IMG/VR virus record: IMGVR_UViG_3300038620_000121
Span: 1 to 28,867 of that record
DNA: 28,867 nucleotides
Origin: a virus
Reading direction: 5' to 3' (one strand)
Shown here in pieces: positions 21,963 through 28,867 of this stretch. Positions within the stretch are counted from its first letter, which is position 1. Every line of letters starts with the position of its first letter. The notes below the pieces were generated by a model, which was not told where the DNA came from, made no database searches, and was given only the letters and a program-made list of their open reading frames with translations. Both the position numbers and the translations under genes were made by a program.

Positions 21963-22460
21963 ATGAACAAGCTTTTGCAAAGCCTTAAAAAGCCTCGTGT
22001 TTGGGGGCCTTTGCTCTTAGTGTGCTTGATGATCGCTCTGATGGTTTATGCGGCGAATAATGACCTGGGCAGCAACAGCTACGAAAGCACGCAATATTAC
22101 AAGGCCGATGCGTGGGAATACAGCGAGCACCAATGCGCGCACGCGATTGATTCACTACGCAAATCGGGAGCCGAGCGCTGGAGCGACGCCCGCATCAGCA
22201 CAAACGTTGACATCCGTATGGCGCTTCGTCGCAAGATCGTCGGCGACGTAGAATTCGAGAGTTTAAGGGGCACTTTTGAGGCCCGCGCAGACCTGGTCCG
22301 GCAGTCCTTCCATCATGGCGATTTGGATGATTGCACAGCGGTTTGGCGGGGCAAGATCAAAACCAAACAAACGCCCAGTGTCCGGGCCATAAGGGTAGTA
22401 TGGGCCTGGAATGGCTATAGTAATGATGCCGAAGTCAAGACGCTACGCGAAATCCGCTAG
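21963..22460 (+). CDS. Membrane-anchored protein after the repressor
   Basis: 165 residues. A single hydrophobic segment near the N-terminus (about 14-30, VWGPLLLVCLMIALMVYA) follows basic residues (KLLQSLKKPR), which would place the rest outside the inner membrane; no signal-peptide cleavage site is clear. The remainder is charged, with two Cys (about 58, 119) that could pair. No family is recognised. It is co-oriented with and six bases after the repressor, so it is likely expressed in the lysogen. Superinfection exclusion or another lysogen-expressed trait would fit, but that is inference. It converges on the integrase with a four-base overlap. Confidence 0.65.
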   Translation: MNKLLQSLKKPRVWGPLLLVCLMIALMVYAANNDLGSNSYESTQYYKADAWEYSEHQCAHAIDSLRKSGAERWSDARISTNVDIRMALRRKIVGDVEFESLRGTFEARADLVRQSFHHGDLDDCTAVWRGKIKTKQTPSVRAIRVVWAWNGYSNDAEVKTLREIR

Positions 22461-23629
22461 CGCCAAAGCTTATCAGCTATCTCCGTTATTTGCCCGAAAG
22501 CCGCGCGATTGTAGCGTTGCAGCATTTCCACACTCTTATGGCCGGTTAGCTTCATCAAGTTCTCCCGCTGGAACCCGGCCTCCAGCATCAAGGTGACAAA
22601 GGTGCGCCGCCCCCAGTGCGTGCTGATCGCATCGCATACCCGCCGCCGCTGAACGCTTGTTTTACTACCGGATCGCCGCTCTTGCGTAAACGTCCGCGTA
22701 AGGCCGGCCGCGCTTGCTAGCTGTTTGAGCTCGCGATTGACGACCTGCTGTGCCCTGTGCGGCAAGCTTCCACTATAGCCCTCCAGCATCACAACAGCCG
22801 GCGGCGGGCAATACTTCACCTGGACTTCAGCGTCTTTGCTGGCATATACCTCTACGCGATGGTCCCCCAAACTGCCCGGCACAATCGCCTGAGCTTCACT
22901 AATTCGCATCGAGGTCATGCAGCACAGCAAAAAATAGTCTAGCGACAATCCAGCCCCACGCTCTTCAACCCCTTGTCGGTATCGCATCAGCTGCAACAAC
23001 TCGTCATGCGTCAATGCCGCTTCCCCGCCGCTCGCTTCCTTCATCCCCCTCAAGTTCTTCGCTACGCCTGCTTCAGCGATTCCCGCCTCAAACGCATAGT
23101 TGCAAACAGCTCTTAGCCTATTCAGTATGCTGTTGATCGTAGAATTCTGATACCCCTGCTCAACAAGCCAACGCGTCAGTCGCTCTCCTTCCGCCGCCGT
23201 TATCGCATCGATCGTTATACCAGGACGATACTGTTCGATGACTTGCGCTGCCTTATGCAAGTTCTCAATAGCCCCCTTGCTCAGCCGATGCCGCATTGCG
23301 CTAATACGCATCTGCGTCGCCTCGTACACCGATACGTTATTTGTACGCACCCCAAAGCAAGCCTGCTGTAAGCCCGCTTTCGTTAAAGATTTCGCCGCAA
23401 CACGCGCTTCCAGCATCGTTTCTTCGGCCCGTTCTGCAAACAACGCCAGCGCGCGATTGTAGTGCGCGCTTTTCGGATGCCGCGCCTTCACGCGCCGCTG
23501 CCGCCTCGACCAATCTTGATCCTTAACAAATATCCCCGTCGCAACCTTGAGGCGATTGCCAAAGTAATTGACGTGCAAGTAAATTTGCCCCGTTTTGCCA
23601 TCTCGCCATATGTTCACCGAGTTTGCCAT
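22457..23629 (-). CDS. int: Tyrosine recombinase (phage integrase, Bacteroidota type)
   Basis: 390 residues from ATG 23629. A longer start at 23653 would lie within the repeat 23633-23654, so the shorter is preferred. The N-terminal arm-binding-like domain (VNIWRDGKTGQIYLHVNYFG, WSRRQRRVK) and core-binding SAM-like domain (about 95-190) precede the catalytic domain with Arg242 (MTSMRISEAQ), His338-x-x-Arg341 (THWGRRT), His364 (LTGHKS) and nucleophile Tyr373 (QRYNR). It integrates and excises the phage at attP/attB. Domain layout and the start motif resemble integrases of Bacteroidota elements. It is convergent with the membrane protein gene, and a pair of CGCACA repeats lies on its 5-prime side, where attP may be. 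Confidence 0.95.
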   Translation of the reverse strand: MANSVNIWRDGKTGQIYLHVNYFGNRLKVATGIFVKDQDWSRRQRRVKARHPKSAHYNRALALFAERAEETMLEARVAAKSLTKAGLQQACFGVRTNNVSVYEATQMRISAMRHRLSKGAIENLHKAAQVIEQYRPGITIDAITAAEGERLTRWLVEQGYQNSTINSILNRLRAVCNYAFEAGIAEAGVAKNLRGMKEASGGEAALTHDELLQLMRYRQGVEERGAGLSLDYFLLCCMTSMRISEAQAIVPGSLGDHRVEVYASKDAEVQVKYCPPPAVVMLEGYSGSLPHRAQQVVNRELKQLASAAGLTRTFTQERRSGSKTSVQRRRVCDAISTHWGRRTFVTLMLEAGFQRENLMKLTGHKSVEMLQRYNRAAFGQITEIADKLWR

Positions 23630-23632
23630 AGC

Positions 23633-23654
23633 CTTCGCACAATGATCGCACAAA
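23633..23654. repeat. Candidate integrase arm-type site, copy 1
   Basis: CTTCGCACA (23633-23641), four bases, TCGCACAAA (23646-23654). Each half carries CGCACA and the half-sites are 12 to 13 bases apart. The copy at 23796-23817 has identical halves and a different four-base spacer. Inverted TTGTGC and TTGCACAAAAG follow at 23658-23677. Confidence 0.55.
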
Positions 23655-23715
23655 ACCTTGTGCTAACTTGCACAAAAGCAATAAATACGCAAAAGCCAGC
23701 AGCATGAAAGTCAAT

Positions 23716-23740
23716 AAAAAACCCCTGCCGTCAGCAGGGG
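23716..23740 (-). terminator. Rho-independent terminator after the tail operon
   Basis: On the minus strand CCCCTGC (23740-23734) pairs with GCAGGGG (23728-23722) around a five-base loop and is followed by six T (23721-23716). It stands 78 bases after the stop of the last baseplate gene and separates tail transcription from the integrase. Nothing else gene-like is seen in 23654-23817. Confidence 0.9.
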
Positions 23741-23795
23741 CTGCGCCCGTTCTAGGGTCAAAAAATGATGCTGTCAGTGAGAAACTTATGCGTTA

Positions 23796-23817
23796 CTTCG
23801 CACACATGTCGCACAAA
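23796..23817. repeat. Candidate integrase arm-type site, copy 2
   Basis: CTTCGCACA (23796-23804), four bases (CATG), TCGCACAAA (23809-23817). It is 163 bases from copy 1 in the same orientation, and ends just before the stop of the last baseplate gene at 23818. A core crossover sequence may lie between the two copies, but I cannot pick it out. Confidence 0.55.
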
Positions 23818-24366
23818 TTACACCTTGATGTTCAGCTGAGGATGAGCGCGCGGCTGATCACTATACTTGAGCGTCGTGTAATCGGATAAGCGCGTGCGAA
23901 AGTTGAGAAGGTGCCCGAAAATGCCTTGATCGGCTAAATCGTATAGCGGTTCAAAACTTAAATACTGCAGCGATGTAGCGTGTCCCAGGCCATTTTCGGC
24001 CCAGCCGTAGCCATGCGCACGGCGGCGCATCATGCGCATGCGCGTCCAGTAGCGATCGCCCGCCTCTTCGCCTGGCGCATGGCGGGTTGTAGCGGCCCCG
24101 ATGCGCTGCAACAAATAGATCTGCACGACCGCGTTGTCAGTAATGACCCCGCTGTTATCGATCTCCGCATCCCCACGCGAAGCAAAGTCAAGCAGGGCAA
24201 TACCTTTATCAAGATTGCCTTGCAAGGCATCAAGCCCCTCATCGTACTGCTGATGATTCCAGTCTACTTGCGCGATCAGTCGTTCATCGCCAAGCAAGTT
24301 TTGCTCTTCTTGGGTCAGCGGGGCTTGTAAGTGATCCGCAAGGGCGCGCTTGTAGTACTCGTACAT
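23818..24366 (-). CDS. Tail/baseplate-region protein of unknown family
   Basis: 182 residues, starting MYEYYKRALADHLQAPLTQE. The region has LDKGIALLDFASRGDAEIDN, followed by acidic and His-rich segments and an Arg/Met-rich stretch (RMRMMRRRAHGYGW). No known family is recognised. The ATG shares one base with the upstream stop (TAATG), and the gene is the last of the tail operon before the terminator at 23716-23740. Position at the end of a baseplate operon suggests a fibre- or baseplate-associated structural protein or chaperone, but nothing in the sequence decides that. Confidence 0.6.
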   Translation of the reverse strand: MYEYYKRALADHLQAPLTQEEQNLLGDERLIAQVDWNHQQYDEGLDALQGNLDKGIALLDFASRGDAEIDNSGVITDNAVVQIYLLQRIGAATTRHAPGEEAGDRYWTRMRMMRRRAHGYGWAENGLGHATSLQYLSFEPLYDLADQGIFGHLLNFRTRLSDYTTLKYSDQPRAHPQLNIKV

Positions 24367-24767
24367 TAGGGCACGTAGTTGATGGTTGTGAGGCTATGCT
24401 CAAAGGGCATGATAGCGCGCACGGCCGCGCGCAAGCGGCGGAGCTTGTCGCCTTTAATGTTGAGGTACTGCGGGATCTTAATGACCAGCTCGCCGGGAGC
24501 GCCAGTGCCCTCGTCAAAATTGCGATTGTCCGGGTCGTAGCGGTCATTCAAGACCTTTAGGATCGTAGCGACAGGGGCCCGGAATGCAATTTGCGCCTCG
24601 ATATCCTCGACCTCCAATCGCAGCTCTTTGTTTAGGCTGTTCATCGGGCCAACAAGTTCGCGTACCAGCACATGGGGGCCTTTTTCATCTACCTCGCCGG
24701 TATACCAGTGCAGGCCATAGACATGCAGCCAACCATTGACGTTATACTTCAGCTTATCCGCGATCAT
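24366..24767 (-). CDS. Tail/baseplate-region protein of unknown family
   Basis: 133 residues starting MIADKLKYNVNGWLHVYGLH. A mixed charge composition and strand-like stretches (AQIAFRAPVATILKVLNDRY, GELVIKIPQYLNIKGDKLRR) suggest an alpha/beta fold. It is coupled to its neighbours by a four-base overlap upstream and one base downstream. Following directly after the baseplate J gene it could be a gpI-like baseplate protein, yet no motif supports that. The function is not assigned. Confidence 0.55.
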   Translation of the reverse strand: MIADKLKYNVNGWLHVYGLHWYTGEVDEKGPHVLVRELVGPMNSLNKELRLEVEDIEAQIAFRAPVATILKVLNDRYDPDNRNFDEGTGAPGELVIKIPQYLNIKGDKLRRLRAAVRAIMPFEHSLTTINYVP

Positions 24768-25588
24768 ACGCCGGTCGATATGTAGTTGCTGAACTTGAGG
24801 ATCATGTACCCCGAGGCCATTTCCAGCCGGTCAGGATTGTTAAAAGTTGACCCGGTATAATCCGTGATGTTGGCGTTATTGATTGTAAAATCTACAATCC
24901 CCTCAGCGTCACGTACGGCATTGATTAAGCCGTTCCGGTAATAGATGCCGCCAAAATCTATGCTGGCTAAATAGGCCTCGATCGCCGCGGTAGCATTGTC
25001 TTCGGCCTGTTGCTGACCGATTTCGTTGTCGTAGGTCAAATTCCCATTGAGCTCCAGCTCGTCCGCAGCTTCGGATACGGTAGAAATCAGTGTCCCGCCA
25101 GCCTTCACTTTGTCGAAGTAGTCAGCGAATTGGGTCTCTTCCGATGAAGTTAAGGGCTCTGGCCCGCTGCTGCCCTCCTTGGCAAGGTATACTCGGAGCT
25201 CGCCGGGCTGTGGGCGCTTGAGCGCTACGCGGGATATGATCTGGGCGTTCGTGTCGATGGTGCTGTAAGCAACGCCCCCATCGCCTTGGACCTCCGCTAC
25301 ATCCCCCAGTTGGAATTCCCGCGCTTTCTGATCGTAATAGTTAAGCGTATGCGGTTTCAAGCTCTCGGCCAGCTGCTGCATCTCATCGCGGATCTGGGCG
25401 ACAAGCTGCTCATGCGTGGCTTGCTCAAACGCAATCGCGTCGATGAGCGCCTTTTCATAGCTCGCGTCCGGCAGGTCGGCAAATTGTGTATAGCCCTGCG
25501 TACTAAAGTTGCCTTTGAAAGGCTCATAACTCGCTAGTCGAGTGAAAATTTCGTCACGGATGGTCTCTTGACTTCTGGGCAGGCTCAT
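24764..25588 (-). CDS. Baseplate J-like protein
   Basis: 274 residues, near the usual size. It has the typical order of this family: an N-terminal helical region (MSLPRSQETIRDEIFTRLAS), EQATHEQLVAQIRDEMQQLA, a central part with AVEVQGDGGVAYSTIDTNAQ-like strands, then YDNEIGQQQAEDNATAAIEA and ASIDFGGIYYRNGLINAVRD, DAEGIVDFTINNANITDYTG near the end. The C-terminal DFGGxxxRxxLINAVRDxxGIxD pattern is characteristic of baseplate J. The protein forms part of the contractile-tail baseplate, next to the gp25-like wedge. It is coupled to the genes on both sides by four-base overlaps. This gene is one reason to call the tail contractile. Confidence 0.85.
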   Translation of the reverse strand: MSLPRSQETIRDEIFTRLASYEPFKGNFSTQGYTQFADLPDASYEKALIDAIAFEQATHEQLVAQIRDEMQQLAESLKPHTLNYYDQKAREFQLGDVAEVQGDGGVAYSTIDTNAQIISRVALKRPQPGELRVYLAKEGSSGPEPLTSSEETQFADYFDKVKAGGTLISTVSEAADELELNGNLTYDNEIGQQQAEDNATAAIEAYLASIDFGGIYYRNGLINAVRDAEGIVDFTINNANITDYTGSTFNNPDRLEMASGYMILKFSNYISTGV

Positions 25589-25914
25589 TGTTCAGGGTAT
25601 CTTGCTTTCACGTACAGTTCCTTGACGGTACTCCCAACAGGGGCGTTAAGCTCAAGGGTGCGAATATTGCTGAGACCGGCCGAAACGAGCTGGGCGCGGA
25701 CGGCCGCCAAATCATTTTGGCTCCAGGGCGCATTGACGCGGCGCCCAGCGCCGTAACCCAGCAAAGGGGCGTAGCGTATTTGGCCTGGCGTTACGACGAG
25801 CACGATCTTGGTATGCAGGTCCTCCAGCTCGCCGCTTTGGCCACGCGTAGCGACAAGGCCGTCACTGCCAAATACAAAGTCGTTGTTCTCATCTATGCCC
25901 ATGCCAATATACAT
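25585..25914 (-). CDS. gp25/GPW-like baseplate wedge protein
   Basis: 109 residues. The order of a short N-terminal strand with FVFGSDGLVATRGQSGE, LEDLHTKIVLVVTPGQIRYA, LGYG and then LVSAGLSNIRTLELNAPVGS is that of the gp25-like family, where members average 100-140 residues. In myophages it sits at the wedge of the baseplate and connects the sheath. It overlaps baseplate J by four bases, and the order gp25 then J is the usual one. A small C-terminal strand ends ELYVKARYPEQ. Confidence 0.78.
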   Translation of the reverse strand: MYIGMGIDENNDFVFGSDGLVATRGQSGELEDLHTKIVLVVTPGQIRYAPLLGYGAGRRVNAPWSQNDLAAVRAQLVSAGLSNIRTLELNAPVGSTVKELYVKARYPEQ

Positions 25915-25916
25915 CG

Positions 25917-26153
25917 CTAGCTCATTTGATTGATCGCGTTTTCGCGCGCTGCCTCGTAGTCTGCTGCGCTAATATCTTGCTTGTTTTGTTCCCTGCGCTG
26001 AAGTTCGTAATACTGTCGTAGCGAGCTGGGCAGGCGTTGCATTGTAACGCTTCCGTCCTGGTGCAGCTCTACCGCAGTAATCCAAGTCGCTGTTACCTTA
26101 AAGTACTTGTCAGAGCTGGCGCCCCCCTTTGTTGTCTTAAAGTAGTACATCAA
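25917..26153 (-). CDS. Unknown small baseplate-region protein
   Basis: 78 residues starting MMYYFKTTKGGASSDKYFKV. It has a beta-rich first half (TATWITAVELHQDGSVTMQR) and a charged helical tail (QRREQNKQDISAADYEAARE). No family is recognised. Its start overlaps the spike-like gene by four bases, and its stop is two bases from the gp25-like start. A small structural or assembly role is likely from the position. Confidence 0.55.
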   Translation of the reverse strand: MMYYFKTTKGGASSDKYFKVTATWITAVELHQDGSVTMQRLPSSLRQYYELQRREQNKQDISAADYEAARENAINQMS

Positions 26154-26695
26154 CTTAGACTGTTCTCACTGGAAAGAAAATTGCTCAACTTGCTGGATAA
26201 GTTGCCAACTTCAGCCGCCTTTAGCTGTATAGTTGCTTTATTCGTCAATGGAACTTGGCTGCCTGATTGCGGGTCAGTTACGGTTGCATTAGCGATCTCA
26301 TTGCCCAGCGCTTCAACTTTGCTCAAAATCGTATCAAGTTGTGATTTGATCTCATTTCCTAAGACCGCGTCTTCATAGCTGCCGGTCCCTAATTTGATCT
26401 CCTCGACCTCTGCCACGACCTTATCCAGCTCGCCGTACTGGATGATATGCGCCTGGCGGGCATCGTAGTCCACTGCAGCGCAAAGAACGGTGCTGTCTAC
26501 AGCGGGGTAAAACAGCACGCCTTTGGCGGCCTCGTTGGTAGCGCGAAAGAAGCCCTTGAGCGTAGCGTTTTCGCTGGCAATCGGCTTCACGATGCAAAGG
26601 CGTTCGTCGTCCTTACGCTCCTCGACTGTTGCGTAGAAGAACCACGGCCCCAACCGCTGGCGTAGCAGGCGTATTAGTTCGTCAGTGTCGCTCAT
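26150..26695 (-). CDS. Baseplate spike-like protein (gpV/gp45-type, tentative)
   Basis: 181 residues. The first 100 residues read as an OB-like beta-rich unit (FFYATVEERKDDERLCIVKP; GVLFYPAVDSTVLCAAVDYD, then ARQAHIIQYG), similar in arrangement to the OB domain of baseplate assembly protein V / Mu gp45 spikes, where a conserved (V)DxVLVGF-like segment is followed by small acid-rich turns. The rest (about 110-181) is helical, QLDTILSKVEALGNEIANAT. It is placed between gpD-like hub and gp25-like wedge genes, where a spike is normally encoded. The match is moderate and alternative baseplate proteins are possible. Confidence 0.55.
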   Translation of the reverse strand: MSDTDELIRLLRQRLGPWFFYATVEERKDDERLCIVKPIASENATLKGFFRATNEAAKGVLFYPAVDSTVLCAAVDYDARQAHIIQYGELDKVVAEVEEIKLGTGSYEDAVLGNEIKSQLDTILSKVEALGNEIANATVTDPQSGSQVPLTNKATIQLKAAEVGNLSSKLSNFLSSENSLS

Positions 26696-27663
26696 ATCTT
26701 AGGGCCCAGGGTTAAATGTTGCATCAGCCCCGCGTTGACGCTGATTTCGGTTTTCACCTTGTCAACAAGGTATGTGCCGTCCCGCTCGGGAAAGCGCGGG
26801 TCGATGATCTCAATGATTTGCCCGGCTTGCACAGCCGGATCCCCAAAGGTCACGAGCTGTCCCTGCAAGCCATCATAGCGGTTTTGATCCAGCCAGTCCT
26901 GGCCGTATTGCTTGGGGTTCGGATGATTGTACGTATGCAGCGTGCGGAGGTCGCCCTCGCTGGCGCCCAGCTCGACGGTATCCTTGCTGGCGTCATCCTT
27001 ATGGTTGACGACCTTGACTTTGAGTTTTAGCTCCTCCGCACGCTTGAACTTGATGCTGCTGCTTTGCAAATCCACGTTGAGGTCCAGCACCAGCAGTTTT
27101 GTGATGCCGTCAACCTTCTTATCGTAAATGTCCCCTACGCGCAACACCGGCTGGGCGTTGTCATCGAGGCGAAAGTAGCTGCGCTGAAAAAACTTCTCGC
27201 GCAGCTTCTGCAGCACGGCTGCTGCAGTGCCGTTCTCGCTGGTCAGGTCGCCGATCTTGGCGCTCCGTACAACAGCTTGTCCGCTATAGAGGTCTGGCAC
27301 AACGTCTTGAATGTCCGCATCTTCCCACGTCTTGTCAACTACCTTGTCCCGCAACGCGCCGCCGGCGTCTTCGGCCTCCACCTTGATCTTTTCGCCCCGG
27401 CGCACCTTGCGCACCCGCGTAACTGTGCCGCGAAAGCGCGGCGTGTATTTGCCGTCATAGCCCGCGTCAATGCTCACGTTATCGCCCCGGCGCACAATCT
27501 CCTCCAGCGGCTTATTAGCTAGCTGGGCCGTACGCGGGAAAACCGCCTCGGCCGTGCCAATCAGCTTGTCAACGCTTTGAAGGATCATCATGCGCTCGGC
27601 CCACCGCAGCGCTTGATCTTGCAAGCGCCCGAACCTTGCGCGAGCTGTTACGCGGTAGTACAT
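26692..27663 (-). CDS. Late control D / gpD-like baseplate hub protein
   Basis: 323 residues. Segments match the gpD/VgrG-like hub family: an N-terminal OB/barrel with GDNVSIDAGYDGKYTPRFRG and TVTRVRKVRRGEKIKVEAED, then a middle region with DVVPDLYSGQAVVRSAKIGD, ERDGTYLVDKVKTEIS and the closing strand GLMQHLTLGPKI. Members average about 330-350 residues and form the central hub that holds the spike. It is coupled by four bases to the spike-like gene and shares one base with the stop of the tail-fibre gene. This with J and gp25 supports a contractile tail. Confidence 0.78.
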   Translation of the reverse strand: MYYRVTARARFGRLQDQALRWAERMMILQSVDKLIGTAEAVFPRTAQLANKPLEEIVRRGDNVSIDAGYDGKYTPRFRGTVTRVRKVRRGEKIKVEAEDAGGALRDKVVDKTWEDADIQDVVPDLYSGQAVVRSAKIGDLTSENGTAAAVLQKLREKFFQRSYFRLDDNAQPVLRVGDIYDKKVDGITKLLVLDLNVDLQSSSIKFKRAEELKLKVKVVNHKDDASKDTVELGASEGDLRTLHTYNHPNPKQYGQDWLDQNRYDGLQGQLVTFGDPAVQAGQIIEIIDPRFPERDGTYLVDKVKTEISVNAGLMQHLTLGPKI

Positions 27664-28867
27664 TACAAGGTTATTTGATCGAAGATGTGAAGCTTTGTGC
27701 CTGCATTGTAACTGCTAATGCGTATAGTATTATTAGATGGATCAAAAAAAACCGATCGGAAAACTGGTCCTGTTTGTTCTGTTCCAATCATGTACTGTAC
27801 TGTAGAAGGCCTATACCCTGCTGGCAGGGTAAAGATAGCCTCATCTGTAGTTACATCAGAGCCCTTTTCAATAGTCCCTCTTATTTGTACAATATCACTG
27901 TTCAACAATCGAAATTCTAAAGGTTGAGGATTCGTTAGTGTAGAATTGTTGCCCCAACTGTTTTGGAAGCCAGGACCAGTTGCGACGTCCTGCCACTCTG
28001 CCCGCGTATCCTCATGCAGAACGTAGCGATACCAAGTGCCGCCAAAATAAGTAAACAGTATCTCGCGTGCATTGGCAGGGCTCCAGCTAGTTGATCCATC
28101 CAGGAACGTATCCGAGGATTGGGTATCGAAGCTGGCGTTGCCGGCCTTGAATTGGGTGTTGGGTAAGTCCCCAATACGCACAATAATGATTTGCCCGTCA
28201 TTCAACGCGGGCAGAACATAGCTCGCATTGCGATTTTTCTCAAGTTGATAGAAAACGTTGTTTTTGTTCAGCTGAAAGTTTGTCGTCGAAGACTGGCCAT
28301 TATCAGGATCTAATTCAAAGCCTGGGCTAAAACCCCCATCGCGGCGTATGCCCTGGACGTAATGGTCGCTTTGCGCAGTTACGTCGCTTTGCAACGTCGT
28401 AACGCCCGTGACGTCTAGGGTACCGCCGAAGCTCCCGTTGCCGGTGGTGGTTTGATTGCCGCTGGTGTTTTGGTTGGCATTAAGGTCTAAGTCATCCTGC
28501 AGCGTCGTTTTGCCTATAACCTCCGCTGTACCTTGCGACACAATGCTTTGCGCATCCACGCGCTGTTCAAAGGTGCCCGCCACGGCCACCCAACTCTTGC
28601 CACTTGCGCTGTCGATGATGTAGGGCACGTTCTGCGTTTGCCCGGCGCTATCGTACACGTAAATGCCGCCGCCGGTAGGGGTTTCGCCGGTGAAGCGCGC
28701 AGCGATGACGACCCCGTCAGTGTTGTCAAGTGCTTGGATCTCCGTCGGGTTCTGGGCATCCGCAACGTCGACGATGGTCAAATCCGTTTGGATTTGCTGC
28801 CAGTACGTCGTGTTCGTCACGGCGATGGAGCCCCCGTTTGCGCTCAGCTCGGCGCTGTCGATCTCGC
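27663..28867 (-). CDS. Tail fibre / receptor-binding protein (start beyond the right edge)
   Basis: The frame is open from base 28865 to the stop at 27663, 401 codons including the stop. An in-frame GTG at 28820 is possible but the frame stays open to the edge, so the true start is probably outside. The middle part is Asn/Thr/Gly-rich with triple-helix or beta-helix-like repeats (LDLNANQNTSGNQTTTGNGS, then TLDVTGVTTLQSDVTAQS). The C-terminus has NSWGNNSTLTNPQPLEFRLL and IFTLPAGYRPSTVQY, a receptor-binding module found in many phage fibres. The last third (27663-28000) is AT-richer than the rest. The gene is followed immediately by the gpD-like gene. Confidence 0.8.
   Translation of the reverse strand, partial: EIDSAELSANGGSIAVTNTTYWQQIQTDLTIVDVADAQNPTEIQALDNTDGVVIAARFTGETPTGGGIYVYDSAGQTQNVPYIIDSASGKSWVAVAGTFEQRVDAQSIVSQGTAEVIGKTTLQDDLDLNANQNTSGNQTTTGNGSFGGTLDVTGVTTLQSDVTAQSDHYVQGIRRDGGFSPGFELDPDNGQSSTTNFQLNKNNVFYQLEKNRNASYVLPALNDGQIIIVRIGDLPNTQFKAGNASFDTQSSDTFLDGSTSWSPANAREILFTYFGGTWYRYVLHEDTRAEWQDVATGPGFQNSWGNNSTLTNPQPLEFRLLNSDIVQIRGTIEKGSDVTTDEAIFTLPAGYRPSTVQYMIGTEQTGPVFRSVFFDPSNNTIRISSYNAGTKLHIFDQITL

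Noticed and set aside
23654-23817. A gene in the gap between integrase and tail operon
   Set aside because: Only a terminator and short repeats are visible; the plus-strand frame across it lacks a plausible product.

Overview
The window reads as part of a temperate, contractile-tailed (myovirus-type) phage or prophage. Almost every gene is on the minus strand, so the window runs backwards relative to transcription. The host is most likely a member of the Bacteroidota/Rhodothermota. That is inferred from the architecture of the tyrosine integrase and the moderate-to-high GC content, with no host gene to confirm it. Shine-Dalgarno sites are present before several genes (terL, the nucleotidyltransferase, the gene starting at 20081). 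Neither edge is a phage end: the major capsid gene runs off the left edge and the tail fibre gene off the right edge.

Layout, read in the direction of transcription (right to left). 28867-23818 is a baseplate and tail-fibre operon: fibre, gpD-like hub, spike-like protein, gp25-like wedge, baseplate J and two unknown baseplate-type genes. It ends at a terminator at 23716-23740. 23629-21129 is the lysogeny switch: tyrosine integrase with a pair of candidate arm-type sites, a plus-strand HTH repressor followed by a membrane-anchored protein, and a divergent ribbon-helix-helix gene, with TCGGTT operator-like repeats on both sides. 21138-15620 is a replication operon: small unknown genes, a MerR/excisionase-type HTH protein, a 914-residue TOPRIM-helicase, SSB, and a protein carrying DnaA domain IV.

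15598-10002 is the unusual part. One tightly coupled operon encodes an ASCH-domain protein, a polymerase-X-type nucleotidyltransferase, three proteins recognisable as the type IV CRISPR effector set (Csf1, Csf2/Cas7, Csf3/Cas5), a small SAM-dependent methyltransferase wedged between csf2 and csf3, and a D12-class adenine methylase, followed by a terminator. No CRISPR array, cas1, cas2, cas6, cas10, dinG or cysH gene is visible in the window. A phage-borne, array-less type IV-like module linked to methyltransferases and a nucleotidyltransferase is the strongest candidate for an undescribed system here.

9794-7092 holds accessory genes, two of them preceded by an almost identical block of about 70 bp and two by another shared leader, closing with a terminator at 7039-7067. 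6650-6932 is an array of about eleven 10-11 bp iterons, many spaced in whole helical turns, which is a candidate origin or regulatory array. A small plus-strand gene with its own terminator sits beside it. 6151-1 is the head operon: terminase small and large subunits, a Mu gp36-like protein, DUF935-type portal, a coiled-coil protein, protease-scaffold fusion, a 39-residue ORF and the capsid protein. The same 13-bp near-palindrome lies upstream of both halves of this late region.
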